Assembly (NCBI RefSeq): GCF_003665435.1 | Contig: NZ_CP023407.1 | Location: forward strand, 4,154,001 to 4,218,000 | Source: Streptomyces fungicidicus | GTDB taxonomy: Bacteria; Actinomycetota; Actinomycetes; Streptomycetales; Streptomycetaceae | Length of the DNA: 64,000 nucleotides | Reading direction: 5' to 3' | In this document: positions 50,946 to 59,738 of the stretch, one piece after another | Layout of the letters: each line of letters begins with the position of its first letter | Position numbering within the stretch: position 1 is the first letter of the stretch | Notes under the pieces: model-generated | What the model saw: only the letters and a program-made list of their open reading frames with translations | What the model was told of the DNA's origin: nothing | The model's database searches: none | Position numbers and translations under genes: made by a program

Positions 50946-53396
50946 TCACCTCGTCAGGTCCGCGGAACGCACCCGGTCGAACACCTTCTCCCCGTCCCGT
51001 TCGGTGAGCAGATACGCCTGGGCCTCACCCACGTGGAAGTACAGTCCGTGCAGCTCGAGGGCCCCGTCCTTCAGCGCCCGGGCCACCGGTTCATGGGCGC
51101 GCAGATGCTCCAGCTGCTGCACCACGTTCGTCAGGCAGAGCTCCTCGGCGGCGTCTGCGGGCGTCCGCCCGGCCAGCCGCGCCCGGGGGCCGCTTGCGTC
51201 GCCGTTCCGCTCCAGGCTCGGCCGGCCGTGCCGCAGCCACCGTCCGAGCGGAGTACCGGTGCCGCCCGGTTCGGCGTCGAGCAGTGCCTGCATGGCACCG
51301 CACCCCGAGTGCCCGCACACCGTGATCGACCGCACCGCCAGCACGCCCACGGCGTACTCGATGGCGGCGGCCACCGAGTCGTCGCCGCTCTCCGTGCCGG
51401 GCGGGGGCACGAGGTTGCCGACGTTGCGCACCACGAACAGGTCTCCCGGACCACTGGACGTGATCATGGAGGTGACCACCCGCGAGTCGGCACAGGTCAG
51501 GAACAGCTGTGAGGGCCGCTGACCCTCGCGTGCCAGCCGGGCCAGCTCCCCGCGCACCAGGGGGGCGGTGGTGCGCTGGAAGGTGCTGATGCCGCGCATC
51601 AGCCGGTCGCCACCCGTGCCGTCCGAATCCGGCGCGGCTCCGTCGGCGCTGTCCTGTCCGTAGGTCGCGTCCGGGGCCCGGCCGTTGTCGGCGGTGCTCG
51701 GCCCCGGGTCGCCGGCCGGCCGGGACGGCGGGCGCTCGCACTGGTGGTTGCGCCAGGGCGTCCAGGGCCGGCAGCGGCAGCCGGCGTCGGAGGAGCCGGC
51801 CTCCTCGGTGCCGTCGGGCGGGTGCCCGGAGGCGAGGGCGGCGGGCTCGGCGATACGGACCCCGGCGCGGCGGCCGTTGATCTCGACGGTGCCGCCCCGT
51901 GCGGTGTGGGTGCTCTGCCAGTCCTGCAGCGTCTCGTACGCCGCGTGGTCCATGAAGGAGCCGTCCAGGGCGACGACCACTGCGGCGCCCTGGGGTACGA
52001 GATGAAGGGCCCGGCTGAGCCGTGGCACCGCGAGGAACGTCAACTGCCCCCGGACGTGGACGTGGTGGACTCCGTGCTTCTCGCGGTGCGTGATACGGGT
52101 GCGGGTGAGCCGGTGCAGGGCCACCCCGACCGCCATGGCGATGCCGAGCGCCACTCCCTCCAGGACGCCGAGGGACACCACGCCGAGGGTGGTGACCGCG
52201 TAGACCAGGACTTCGCGGTGGCGGGTCACCGTGCGGATGTGATGCAGGGACACCATTTGGATGCCGACGGCCATCACCAGGGCGGCGAGCGAGGCGAGCG
52301 GGATGAACTCCAGGAGCGGGACCAGCAGCAGTGCGGCGATCACCACGAGAGCGCCGTGCAGCACCGTGGAGTTCCGGCTCACGGCGCCCGCTCTGACGTT
52401 CGCGGTGCTGCGGACCGCGACGCCGGCCACCGGCAGTCCGCCCAGGGAGCCGGAGACGATGTTGGCGGCGCCCTGCCCGAGCAGTTCGCGATCCAGGTCG
52501 GACCGCCCGACATGGCCGGGACCCGGGCGGGCGGCCACCAGCTTGTCCACGGCCACCGCGCCGAGCAGCGACTGCACGCTGCACACCAGCGTCGTCGTGA
52601 GCACGGCGGCGGCGAGCCCCAGTACGGGCCCCTCGGGCAGCCCGGCCAGGGCGTGGTTGCGCCAGGACGGAAGGTCCACCTTGGGCAGGACGAGGCCGGC
52701 CGCGGCGGCGACGGCGGTGGCTCCGGCCACGGCGATCAGCGCGGCCGGGACCGGGCGGAGGAGGCGCCCCGCCCGGCCGGGCAGTCGTGGCCAGAGCAGC
52801 AGCAGGGCCAGGGTCAGCACGCTCACCGACAGGGCCTCGGGGCGCAGGTTCGCCAACTGGTGCGGCAGGGCGCGGAGGTTGTCGGGGACGGAGCTCTGCG
52901 GAGTGCCGCCGAGGACGATGTGCAGCTGGGCGACGGCGATGGTGACGCCGATGCCGGCGAGCATGCCGTGCACGATCGCGGGGCTGACGGCGAGCGCCCC
53001 GCGTGCCACGCGCAGGCAGCCGAGGCCCAGCTGGGCGATTCCGGCGAGGACGGTGATGGCGCAGGTCGTCCGCCAGCCGTAGTGCTGGATCAAGTCGGCG
53101 GTGACGACGGTGAGTCCGGCGGCGGGGCCGCTCACCTGGAGCGGGGAGCCGCCGAACCTTCCGGCGACGATTCCGCCCACGGCGGCGGCGACCAGGCCGG
53201 CCTGGAGCGGTGCGCCGGTGGCGAGGGCGATGCCGAGCGACAGCGGAAGGGCGATCAGGAAGACCGCGATCGAGGCCGACACATCGGCGCCCGCGAGACG
53301 GAAGCCCGGGGGGCCGGTCGGCGGGGGGCTGTGCGGCGGGTGGGCGCGCTCGGTCCGATCGGAGTCGGCGGCGCGGGCCGGGACGCAGGCTGACAT
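50946..53396 (-). CDS. SulP transporter fused to beta-carbonic anhydrase
   Basis: 816 aa. Residues ~30-420 are a SulP/SLC26 anion transporter (about 11-12 helices, with GLYGGSxxx-like GRFGGSPLQVSGPAAGLTV). A STAS domain follows (about 445-530, GAAVVVALDGSFMDHAAYETL). After an ~80-residue linker (residues ~530-610) lies a beta-class carbonic anhydrase: the zinc ligands are C in CADSRV near 633 and H and C in CGHSGCG near 695. The fusion should move bicarbonate (or sulfate) and interconvert it with CO2 at the membrane. Bicarbonate import is the favoured reading. Confidence 0.9.
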   Translation of the reverse strand: MSACVPARAADSDRTERAHPPHSPPPTGPPGFRLAGADVSASIAVFLIALPLSLGIALATGAPLQAGLVAAAVGGIVAGRFGGSPLQVSGPAAGLTVVTADLIQHYGWRTTCAITVLAGIAQLGLGCLRVARGALAVSPAIVHGMLAGIGVTIAVAQLHIVLGGTPQSSVPDNLRALPHQLANLRPEALSVSVLTLALLLLWPRLPGRAGRLLRPVPAALIAVAGATAVAAAAGLVLPKVDLPSWRNHALAGLPEGPVLGLAAAVLTTTLVCSVQSLLGAVAVDKLVAARPGPGHVGRSDLDRELLGQGAANIVSGSLGGLPVAGVAVRSTANVRAGAVSRNSTVLHGALVVIAALLLVPLLEFIPLASLAALVMAVGIQMVSLHHIRTVTRHREVLVYAVTTLGVVSLGVLEGVALGIAMAVGVALHRLTRTRITHREKHGVHHVHVRGQLTFLAVPRLSRALHLVPQGAAVVVALDGSFMDHAAYETLQDWQSTHTARGGTVEINGRRAGVRIAEPAALASGHPPDGTEEAGSSDAGCRCRPWTPWRNHQCERPPSRPAGDPGPSTADNGRAPDATYGQDSADGAAPDSDGTGGDRLMRGISTFQRTTAPLVRGELARLAREGQRPSQLFLTCADSRVVTSMITSSGPGDLFVVRNVGNLVPPPGTESGDDSVAAAIEYAVGVLAVRSITVCGHSGCGAMQALLDAEPGGTGTPLGRWLRHGRPSLERNGDASGPRARLAGRTPADAAEELCLTNVVQQLEHLRAHEPVARALKDGALELHGLYFHVGEAQAYLLTERDGEKVFDRVRSADLTR

Positions 53397-53423
53397 GGGC
53401 TCTCACTTCCGGATGGCAACTAT

Positions 53424-53451
53424 GAGTAAAAAGATCGTAATTGAGAGTAAA
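53424..53451. promoter_or_regulatory. Two GAGTAAA sites 21 bp apart
   Basis: The AT-rich stretch between the SulP-carbonic anhydrase gene and the lipoprotein gene carries GAGTAAA at 53424-53430 and 53445-53451. The spacing is two helical turns. It is a plausible operator for one of the two divergent genes. Confidence 0.35.
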
Positions 53452-53642
53452 GGAGTGGCATAGACTTTCCGGGCAAATGGATGAATCAGTCGCTCTGGCG
53501 AGTGATGCAGCCATTTCATCGGCTTGTCGTATTAATTCCTTCTTCATTCCGTGCGAGTTTGACGGCGCTGTCGGTACGGACCGGCACAGCACAGGCAACG
53601 CACTCACCGAACTCGGCCCGAGAGAAGGAAGAAGGTGGGCGG

Positions 53643-54911
53643 ATGACCGCCACCCGGAGGATCGTCACGGGCGCCGTGATCGTCGCGGTCTGCGTCACCT
53701 CGCTAGCCGGCTGCGGAGCCGGTGACGACAGCACCGGCGAGCGGGCGCGGGACCAGGAGAAGGCCGAACCGGCCCCCGCACCGAAGAACGTCGTCCGCCT
53801 GATCGGCGACGGCTCCACCGCGTACACCGGGGCGCAGCCGCATCTGCCCCGGCCCGAGAGGCTGAAGCCGGGCGAGAAGCCCCCGCAGTTCGTGGTCTTC
53901 TCCTGGGACGGCGCGGGCGAGGACGGCCAGAAGCTCTTCTCGCACTTCCGCAAGGTCGCCAGGGAGAACGACGCGACCATGACCTACTTCCTGAGCGGCG
54001 TGTACCTGCTTCCGGAGGAGAAGCGCGACCTGTACCGCCCGCCGCAGCACTCGCCGGGCCGCTCGGACATCGGCTTCAACGACCGGGAGGGCATCGCCGA
54101 CACCCTGAAGCAGCTGCGCCTGGCCTGGCTCGAGGGCAACGAGATCGGAACGCACTTCAACGGGCACTTCTGCGGCAGCGGCGGTGGCGTCGGCGAGTGG
54201 TCGGTGGCGGAGTGGAAGGACGAGATCGCCCAGGCCAAGCGCTTCGTGAAGACGTGGAAGACCACCACCGGGATGGACGAGTCGGCTCCGCTGCCCTTCG
54301 ACTACGACAAGGAGCTGATCGGCGCCCGCACCCCCTGCCTGGAGGGCCAGAAGAACTTCATGAAGGCCGCCCGCGACCTGGGCTTCCGCTACGACACCAG
54401 CGGGGTCGAGAACCAGGTGTGGCCGAAGAAGAAGCAGGGGTTGTGGGACCTGTCGATGCAGCTCGTGCCCTTCCCCGGGCACTCCTTCGAACAACTGACC
54501 ATGGACTACAACTTCATGGTCAACCAGTCCGGCACCACCCAGGGCGACCCCGCCAAGCACGAGATGTGGGGCGACCAGATGCGGGACGGCCTCCTCCAGG
54601 GCTTCGATCGGGCCTACCGGGGCAACAGGGCGCCGCTGATCATCGGCAACCACTTCGAGTCCTGGAACGGCGGCACCTACATGCGCGCCGTCGAGGAGGT
54701 CGTCGAGGAGGTGTGCACCAAGTCCGACGTGCGCTGCGTCTCCTTCCGGCAGTTGGCGGACTGGCTGGACGCCCAGGACCCGGAGACCCTCGAGAGACTG
54801 CGCACGCTGAAGGTCGGCGAGGCCCCGAAGGACGGCTGGAAGTCCTTCCTGGCCGCCGGCCCCGCGCCGGCTCCCAAGGGGGTGCCCGGAGCGCCGGCGG
54901 CGAAGCGGTGA
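53643..54911 (+). CDS. Polysaccharide deacetylase-like lipoprotein
   Basis: 422 aa from an ATG at 53643 with GGTGGGCGG upstream. A signal segment and lipobox LAGC (Cys at residue 22) mark a lipoprotein. The domain has a NodB-like core: VVFSWDGAGEDG near the start (with the Asp of the metal site), MTYFLSGVYLL, NEIGTHFNGH with the H-x3-H pair, and a C-terminal PLIIGNHFESWNGG. The normal NodB motif 1 TFDD is replaced by SWDG, so activity is uncertain. It may trim cell-surface glycans. Confidence 0.82.
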   Translation: MTATRRIVTGAVIVAVCVTSLAGCGAGDDSTGERARDQEKAEPAPAPKNVVRLIGDGSTAYTGAQPHLPRPERLKPGEKPPQFVVFSWDGAGEDGQKLFSHFRKVARENDATMTYFLSGVYLLPEEKRDLYRPPQHSPGRSDIGFNDREGIADTLKQLRLAWLEGNEIGTHFNGHFCGSGGGVGEWSVAEWKDEIAQAKRFVKTWKTTTGMDESAPLPFDYDKELIGARTPCLEGQKNFMKAARDLGFRYDTSGVENQVWPKKKQGLWDLSMQLVPFPGHSFEQLTMDYNFMVNQSGTTQGDPAKHEMWGDQMRDGLLQGFDRAYRGNRAPLIIGNHFESWNGGTYMRAVEEVVEEVCTKSDVRCVSFRQLADWLDAQDPETLERLRTLKVGEAPKDGWKSFLAAGPAPAPKGVPGAPAAKR

Positions 54912-54914
54912 GTG

Positions 54915-55895
54915 TCAGGCGGACGCCGTGACGTCCTCGCCGAGCACGAAACCGGGGTCGATCTGGGCCACCAGATCGGCCCCGGTGCGCTCGTTCCCCC
55001 ACGACAGGGCGTTCTTCACGTGGAAGTGCGCCATCTGGCGGGTGTAGCGCTGCCGGTCGCGCGCCTCGTACCGTGCGTCGGCGGCCGAGTGCAGCACCCG
55101 CAGGGCCTGCCGGTTGGGCTCCTCCAGGAGGTCGAACCGGGGCGGCCGGCCCTTCTCCATGGCCCGGACCCAGTCCGAGTGGCCCACCGTCACCAGCAGG
55201 TCCTCCCCGGCCTCCGCGCGCAGGAAGTCCAGGTCGTCCGGGCCCTGCACCTTGTTGCCGACGACCTTCAGGGCGACCCCGAAGTCACGGGCGTACTCCT
55301 TGTACTGGCGGTAGACGGAGACGCCCTTCCGGGTCGGCTCGGCCACGAGGAACGTGAGGTCGAAGCGGGTGAACATCCCGGAGGCGAAGGAGTCCGAGCC
55401 GGCCGTCATGTCGACCACGACGTACTCGCCGGGGCCGTCCACCAGGTGGTTCAGGCACAGCTCCACCGCTCCGGTCTTGGAGTGGTAGCAGGCGACGCCC
55501 AGGTCGGCGTCGGTGAAGGGGCCGGTGACCATCAGGCGGACGGCCCCGCCGTCGAGTTCCACCGGCCGCGCGCAGGCGTCGTAGACCGGGTTGTCCTCGC
55601 GGACCCGCAGCAGCCTGGAGCCCTCGCCCGGCGGCGTCGTCTTGATCATCGTCTCGGCGGACGCGATGCGCGGATTGGTGCCGCGCAGATAGTCCTTGAT
55701 CAGCGGCAGCTGCTCGCCCATCGCGGGCAGGGCTGCCGCCTCCGCCTCGTCCAGGCCCAGCGCGGCCCCGAGATGCTGGTTGATGTCGGCGTCGACCGCG
55801 ACGACCGGAGCGCCGGCGGCCGCGAGATGACGGACGAACAAGGACGACAGGGTCGTCTTCCCGCTGCCGCCCTTCCCCACGAAAGCAATTTTCAT
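54915..55895 (-). CDS. CooC/MinD-like ATPase
   Basis: 326 aa from an ATG at 55895 (MKIAFVGKGGSGKTTLSS), deviant Walker A at residues 7-16. Other motifs are VVAVDADINQHLGAALG (switch I Asp) and YVVVDMTAGSDSFASGMFTRFD (switch II), with an adenine-binding NKVQ. This resembles CooC/AcsF-type maturation factors rather than ParA, because no DNA-binding or partner gene is near. The linkage to Fic and HAD genes is a common neighbourhood in Streptomyces. The gene stops 4 bp from the end of the deacetylase-like gene. Confidence 0.82.
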   Translation of the reverse strand: MKIAFVGKGGSGKTTLSSLFVRHLAAAGAPVVAVDADINQHLGAALGLDEAEAAALPAMGEQLPLIKDYLRGTNPRIASAETMIKTTPPGEGSRLLRVREDNPVYDACARPVELDGGAVRLMVTGPFTDADLGVACYHSKTGAVELCLNHLVDGPGEYVVVDMTAGSDSFASGMFTRFDLTFLVAEPTRKGVSVYRQYKEYARDFGVALKVVGNKVQGPDDLDFLRAEAGEDLLVTVGHSDWVRAMEKGRPPRFDLLEEPNRQALRVLHSAADARYEARDRQRYTRQMAHFHVKNALSWGNERTGADLVAQIDPGFVLGEDVTASA

Positions 55896-55996
55896 GTTCA
55901 CCAAGCGTAATGGAGCGATTGCTCTGGGTGGCAGCCGGACGTGAAGAAGACCACTCCTTCGTGGGGCGGGCGCCCGGGGTGCGTAGGGTCGTACTC

Positions 55997-56821
55997 ATGA
56001 GTACGACAGGCGCGTCCGCCGATCCGCTCGCCGCCCTGGGCTCCCTGCCCGGCGTGGCCGACTCCGTGGAGTCCGTGCGCAAGTCCGTGGACCGTGTCTA
56101 CGGGCACCGGGTCATGCGGCGGCGCAGCAACGAGATCACCTCGGAGGCGGCGCTGCGCGGCGCCCGCGGCACTGCGGCGCTGTCGGGCGCGGACTGGGCC
56201 CTGGAGGAGGTGCGCCGGCGCAGCGACTTCAGCGGCGACGGCGAGGCGCGCACCATGGGCGCGGCCCTGCGCCTGACCGCGGAGGCCGGCCAGCTGCTGT
56301 CCATCTGGCGGCAGTCACCCCTGCGGGTGCTGGCCCGGCTGCACCTGGTCGCGGCGGCCGAGGGGGAGGAGCGGGTCGGACGTCCCCGCCAGGAGGGCGA
56401 GCCGGTCGACGAGCCCCTGATCGGGCTGGCGCTGCCGAGCGCCGCGGAGGCGCACGGGCGGCTGGAAGGGCTGTCCGAACTGATCATCGCGGGCGGTTCC
56501 GCCCCGGCGCTGGTGACGGCCGCCGTGGTGCACGGCGAACTCCTCGCGCTGCGCCCCTTCACCTCCCACAACGGCCTGATCGCGCGCACGGCCGAGCGCA
56601 TCGTCCTGGTCGGCAGCGGTCTCGACCCCAAGTCGGTATGCCCCGCCGAGGTGGGCCACGCCGAACTGGGCCGGGAGGCCTACCTGGAGGCGCTGGAGGG
56701 TTACGTCTCCGGTACTCCCGAGGGCGTCGCCGCCTGGATCGCCCACTGCGGGCGCGCGGTCGGACTGGGGGCGCGCGAGTCGACGGCGGTGTGCGAGGCG
56801 CTCCAGCGCGGAGCCGCGTAG
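55997..56821 (+). CDS. Fic-like protein with degenerate motif
   Basis: 274 aa from an ATG at 55997. The canonical Fic motif HPFxxGNGRxxR appears as RPFTSHNGLIAR (residues ~188-199): the catalytic His is replaced by Arg and the GNGR turn by HNGL, but the final Arg is kept. The surrounding helices (VHGELLALRPF, ERIVLVGSGL) match the fold. Loss of the His means AMP transfer is not expected. A role in binding or another reaction (some are called oxidoreductases by old annotations) is possible. Divergent from the CooC-like gene by ~100 bp. Confidence 0.72.
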   Translation: MSTTGASADPLAALGSLPGVADSVESVRKSVDRVYGHRVMRRRSNEITSEAALRGARGTAALSGADWALEEVRRRSDFSGDGEARTMGAALRLTAEAGQLLSIWRQSPLRVLARLHLVAAAEGEERVGRPRQEGEPVDEPLIGLALPSAAEAHGRLEGLSELIIAGGSAPALVTAAVVHGELLALRPFTSHNGLIARTAERIVLVGSGLDPKSVCPAEVGHAELGREAYLEALEGYVSGTPEGVAAWIAHCGRAVGLGARESTAVCEALQRGAA

Positions 56822-57218
56822 ACAAAGGTCGGGCGGCGGCAGCGGACAGAAATGCGGCGGTACGAATACTCGTACCGCCGCTGGCACGTTCACCGCGGTA
56901 CCAAGCGTCCTCGATATATGCCCATCAGGCGGGGAACTTTGCCCGTCACCTGGTGCGGCTGGCCCGTAATCGACGGGTCGACGTCGCGTGGGTTCGCGGT
57001 GTTCATGCTCGGTCCGTGGGGCCACTGATGCGTTGGTTGAAGGTGATCCTCTCGGATGTCCTCGGTCTCGCGGGCCGTTACGTCCTTTGTACTCCGGGTC
57101 CGGAGCGAGGGGAAGCCCAGACCCCGCTTCTTTACTTTTACGCTCAATGAGGTGTGAAACGGGCGCCGCTGGAATGTGCCGGGCCGGTGGACGGCTCGGC
57201 CGTACGCGCGTGGGGCGG
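56822..57218. other. ~400-bp interval without a clear gene
   Basis: The interval carries a 12-bp hairpin at its left end and several short open frames that lack start signals. No gene can be supported. It is less GC-biased than its flanks around 57040-57150, which may hold promoters or leader sequence. Confidence 0.45.
56854..56881. terminator. 12-bp perfect hairpin
   Basis: GCGGCGGTACGA and its complement with a 4-nt loop (56866-56869), 32 bp after the Fic-like gene. It terminates that gene. Confidence 0.8.
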
Positions 57219-58052
57219 TCAGGCCACCACCGCGCGGCGCCGGCTCGCGTACCAGACGAGGCCCGCGGTGGCCGCCGCGGCACCTATGGCGGCCGCCGCG
57301 ACCAGGGCGGGACGCGGCGGCACCGAGAACGCGGGGAAGCGCTGCTTGAGCCGGACCGGCCGGTGGAAGTCGAGGATCGGCCACTCCCGCGTGAGGGCCT
57401 CCCGGCGCAGCGCGCGGTCCGGGTTCACGGCGTGCGGGTGGCCCACGGACTCCAGCATCGGCACGTCGGTCACCGAGTCGCTGTAGGCGTAGCAGCGTGC
57501 CAGGTCGTAGCCCTCGGACTCGGCCAGCTCCCTGATCGCCTCGGCCTTGGTCGGGCCGTACGCGTAGTACTCCACCTCGCCGGTGAAGCATCCGTCGTCG
57601 CCCACGACCATCCTGGTGGCCACGACCCGGTCCGCGCCGAGCAGTTCGCCGATCGGCTCGACCACCTCGGCGCCCGACGTGGACACGATCACGACGTCGC
57701 GTCCCGCGGTGTGGTGCCGCTCGATGAGGGTGGCGGCCTCGTCGTAGATGATCGGGTCGATGAGGTCGTGCAGCGTCTCGGCGACGATCTCCTTGACCTG
57801 CTGGACGTTCCAGCCGCGGCACAGTGCGGACAGGTACTTGCGCATCCGCTCCATCTGGTCGTGATCGGCGCCACCGGCCAGGAACACGAACTGGGAGTAC
57901 GCGGTGCGCAGTACTGCCCTGCGGTTGATCAGGCCGCCTTGGTAGAACGACTTGCTGAACGTGAGCGTGCTCGACTTCGCAATGACCGTCTTGTCCAGGT
58001 CAAAGAAGGCGGCTGTGCGGGGCATCGAGTGGTTTTCCACGGTGCTGAGCAT
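57219..58052 (-). CDS. HAD-IB family phosphatase with C-terminal anchor
   Basis: 277 aa from ATG 58052; an ATG at 58025 (MPRTAAFFDLDKT) is also plausible. Motif I FFDLDKTVIAKSS, motif II VVIVSTSG, the Lys of motif III and motif IV AYSDSVTDVPML are all present, so it is a working HAD hydrolase of the SerB/Pah1-like IB group, probably acting on a lipid or serine phosphate. The C-terminal helix (PALVAAAAIGAAAATAGLVWYAS) with basic flank anchors it. It lies upstream of the tad operon but is transcribed away from it. Confidence 0.88.
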   Translation of the reverse strand: MLSTVENHSMPRTAAFFDLDKTVIAKSSTLTFSKSFYQGGLINRRAVLRTAYSQFVFLAGGADHDQMERMRKYLSALCRGWNVQQVKEIVAETLHDLIDPIIYDEAATLIERHHTAGRDVVIVSTSGAEVVEPIGELLGADRVVATRMVVGDDGCFTGEVEYYAYGPTKAEAIRELAESEGYDLARCYAYSDSVTDVPMLESVGHPHAVNPDRALRREALTREWPILDFHRPVRLKQRFPAFSVPPRPALVAAAAIGAAAATAGLVWYASRRRAVVA

Positions 58053-58631
58053 AGGGGCAGCCCATTCGGCGTAAGGTGGGGCGTGTGGGTTTGCCTGAGA
58101 AGGCTCTCGGGTACACCATGGAAGTCACGGATCGTTCGCGACCGTGTCTAACCCGGCCCGACTCCTCCCCCCCCCGAGTCGGCCGTGGGGACGACCCCCG
58201 CTCTCCCCCCCGGCGGGGGTCGTCGCATGTCCGGGTGGGTTTTCTTCCCTCTTTCGGCGGTAAGCGCACCGCGTCGGCGCCGATGGGGCGAGATGTTGTC
58301 ATGCTCACGACTTGTTACTCAAGGTAGCCATCGCACTGCTCTACGGGGGTCGCACAGGAGCTGTGCGGGACTCGCCCGTAAGGGTGGCGGCGATATTCAC
58401 AGCCTCTGACGCGTCCACAGTTTTCGACCAAGATCCACATGTTTTTCCGGATCGCCGCACCGTGATTCCAGCGCGCCCCGCTCGCCGCGAGTTCACATCC
58501 GCTGCCGTTTGCCGGGTCGCGTATGGCCGATTCACGCCGACCGTCGAACGAGGGCGTTACCGGCTCTTCCCATGCCTGGGAATGGCGGGGCCGCAGGGGC
58601 TCCGCGACAGACGCAGCAAAGGGGGACGAAC
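58053..58631. other. ~580-bp interval before the tad operon
   Basis: It contains GC hairpins at 58158-58182 and 58190-58224 (stem GACGACCCCCG) with C-rich loops, and no convincing coding frame. The hairpins are likely insulators between divergent transcripts. The promoter of the tad operon should lie in 58300-58620, but no motif was identified. Confidence 0.5.
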
Positions 58632-59738
58632 GTGTCCGGAACCATCACCCACGACCCGCCTCCGGCCACCGGAGGAGGCAGGCCGGGCGCACCACTGATC
58701 CTCACCGAGGACGCCGGGCTCCTCGACGACCTGCTGCGCCTGTGCGCGGCGGCCGGCGCCACACCGGAGGTCCATCACGCGGTGCCGGAGTCGCGGGGCA
58801 GCTGGGAGGCCGCGCCGCTCGTGCTGGTCGGGGACGACGCCGCGCGACGGGTGCGCGGGGCGGCGCGCCGGCCGGGAGTGGTGCTGGTCGGCCGCGACCA
58901 GGACGATTCCGGTGTCTGGCGGCGGGCCGTCGAGATCGGCGCCGACCACGTGCTGATGCTGCCCGACGGCGAACAGTGGCTGGTCGACCGCATCGCCGAC
59001 GTGGCCGAGGGCGTAGGCCGGCCCGCCCTGACCGTCGGCGTCATCGGCGGCCGGGGCGGCGCGGGAGCGTCCACGCTGGCGTGCGCCCTCGCCGTCACCT
59101 CCGCGCGGGAAGGACTGCGCACACTTCTGGTGGACGCCGATCCGCTGGGCGGCGGCCTCGACGTGGCGCTCGGCGGCGAGACGGCCAAGGGGTTGCGCTG
59201 GCCGGCGTTCGCCGCCTCGCACGGCCGCGTCGGCGGCGGGGCCCTGGAGGAGTCGCTGCCGGAACTGCACTCGCTGCGGGTGCTCAGCTGGGACCGCGGG
59301 GACTGCCTCGCGGTGCCGCCCCGGGCCGTCCGCGCGGTGCTCGCCGCGGCGCGGCGCGGGGGCGGCACCGTCGTGGTCGACCTGCCGCGCCGCGTCGACG
59401 ACGGAGTCGCCGAGGTCCTCGCCCAGCTGGACCTCGGGCTCCTCGTGGTCCCCGCGGAACTGCGCGCCGTCGCGGCGGCGGGCCGTGTCGCCTCCGCCGT
59501 GGGCATGGTCCTGCGCGACCTGCGGCTGGCGGTGCGCGGGCCGTACGCGCCCGGCCTGGACGACCGCGAGGTGGCCAGGCTGCTCGGACTGCCCCTCGCG
59601 GGTGACGTGCCCGTCGAGCCCGCGCTGGAGCGCCCGTACGACACGGGGCGCCCGCCCGGGGGGTCGGGCCGTGGCCCGCTGGCCCGGTTCTGCAGGGAGT
59701 TCTGGGAGCGGGCGCTGGTGGAGGCGAGGACGGCATGA
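58632..59738 (+). CDS. TadZ/CpaE-like septum-site (Ssd) protein
   Basis: 368 aa from a GTG with AAAGGGGGAC upstream. An N-terminal receiver-like part (PLILTEDAGLLDDLL, residues ~22-120) without a phospho-acceptor cluster is followed by a MinD-like ATPase: VGVIGGRGGAGASTLACALA (Walker A lacking the invariant Lys after GxG), LLVDADPLGGGLDVALG and VVVDLPRRVD. This is the TadZ/CpaE arrangement, known as Ssd in mycobacteria. In tad systems it fixes the polar position of the pilus machine. First gene of a coupled operon. Confidence 0.88.
   Translation: MSGTITHDPPPATGGGRPGAPLILTEDAGLLDDLLRLCAAAGATPEVHHAVPESRGSWEAAPLVLVGDDAARRVRGAARRPGVVLVGRDQDDSGVWRRAVEIGADHVLMLPDGEQWLVDRIADVAEGVGRPALTVGVIGGRGGAGASTLACALAVTSAREGLRTLLVDADPLGGGLDVALGGETAKGLRWPAFAASHGRVGGGALEESLPELHSLRVLSWDRGDCLAVPPRAVRAVLAAARRGGGTVVVDLPRRVDDGVAEVLAQLDLGLLVVPAELRAVAAAGRVASAVGMVLRDLRLAVRGPYAPGLDDREVARLLGLPLAGDVPVEPALERPYDTGRPPGGSGRGPLARFCREFWERALVEARTA

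Noticed and set aside
56890..57150. Coding frames in the interval after the Fic-like gene
   Set aside because: Open only because stops are rare; wobble GC is not raised and no start signal is present.
58053..58631. Replication origin or small gene in the hairpin-rich interval
   Set aside because: There are no DnaA-box clusters and the short frames have no leaders; two GC hairpins explain the structure.
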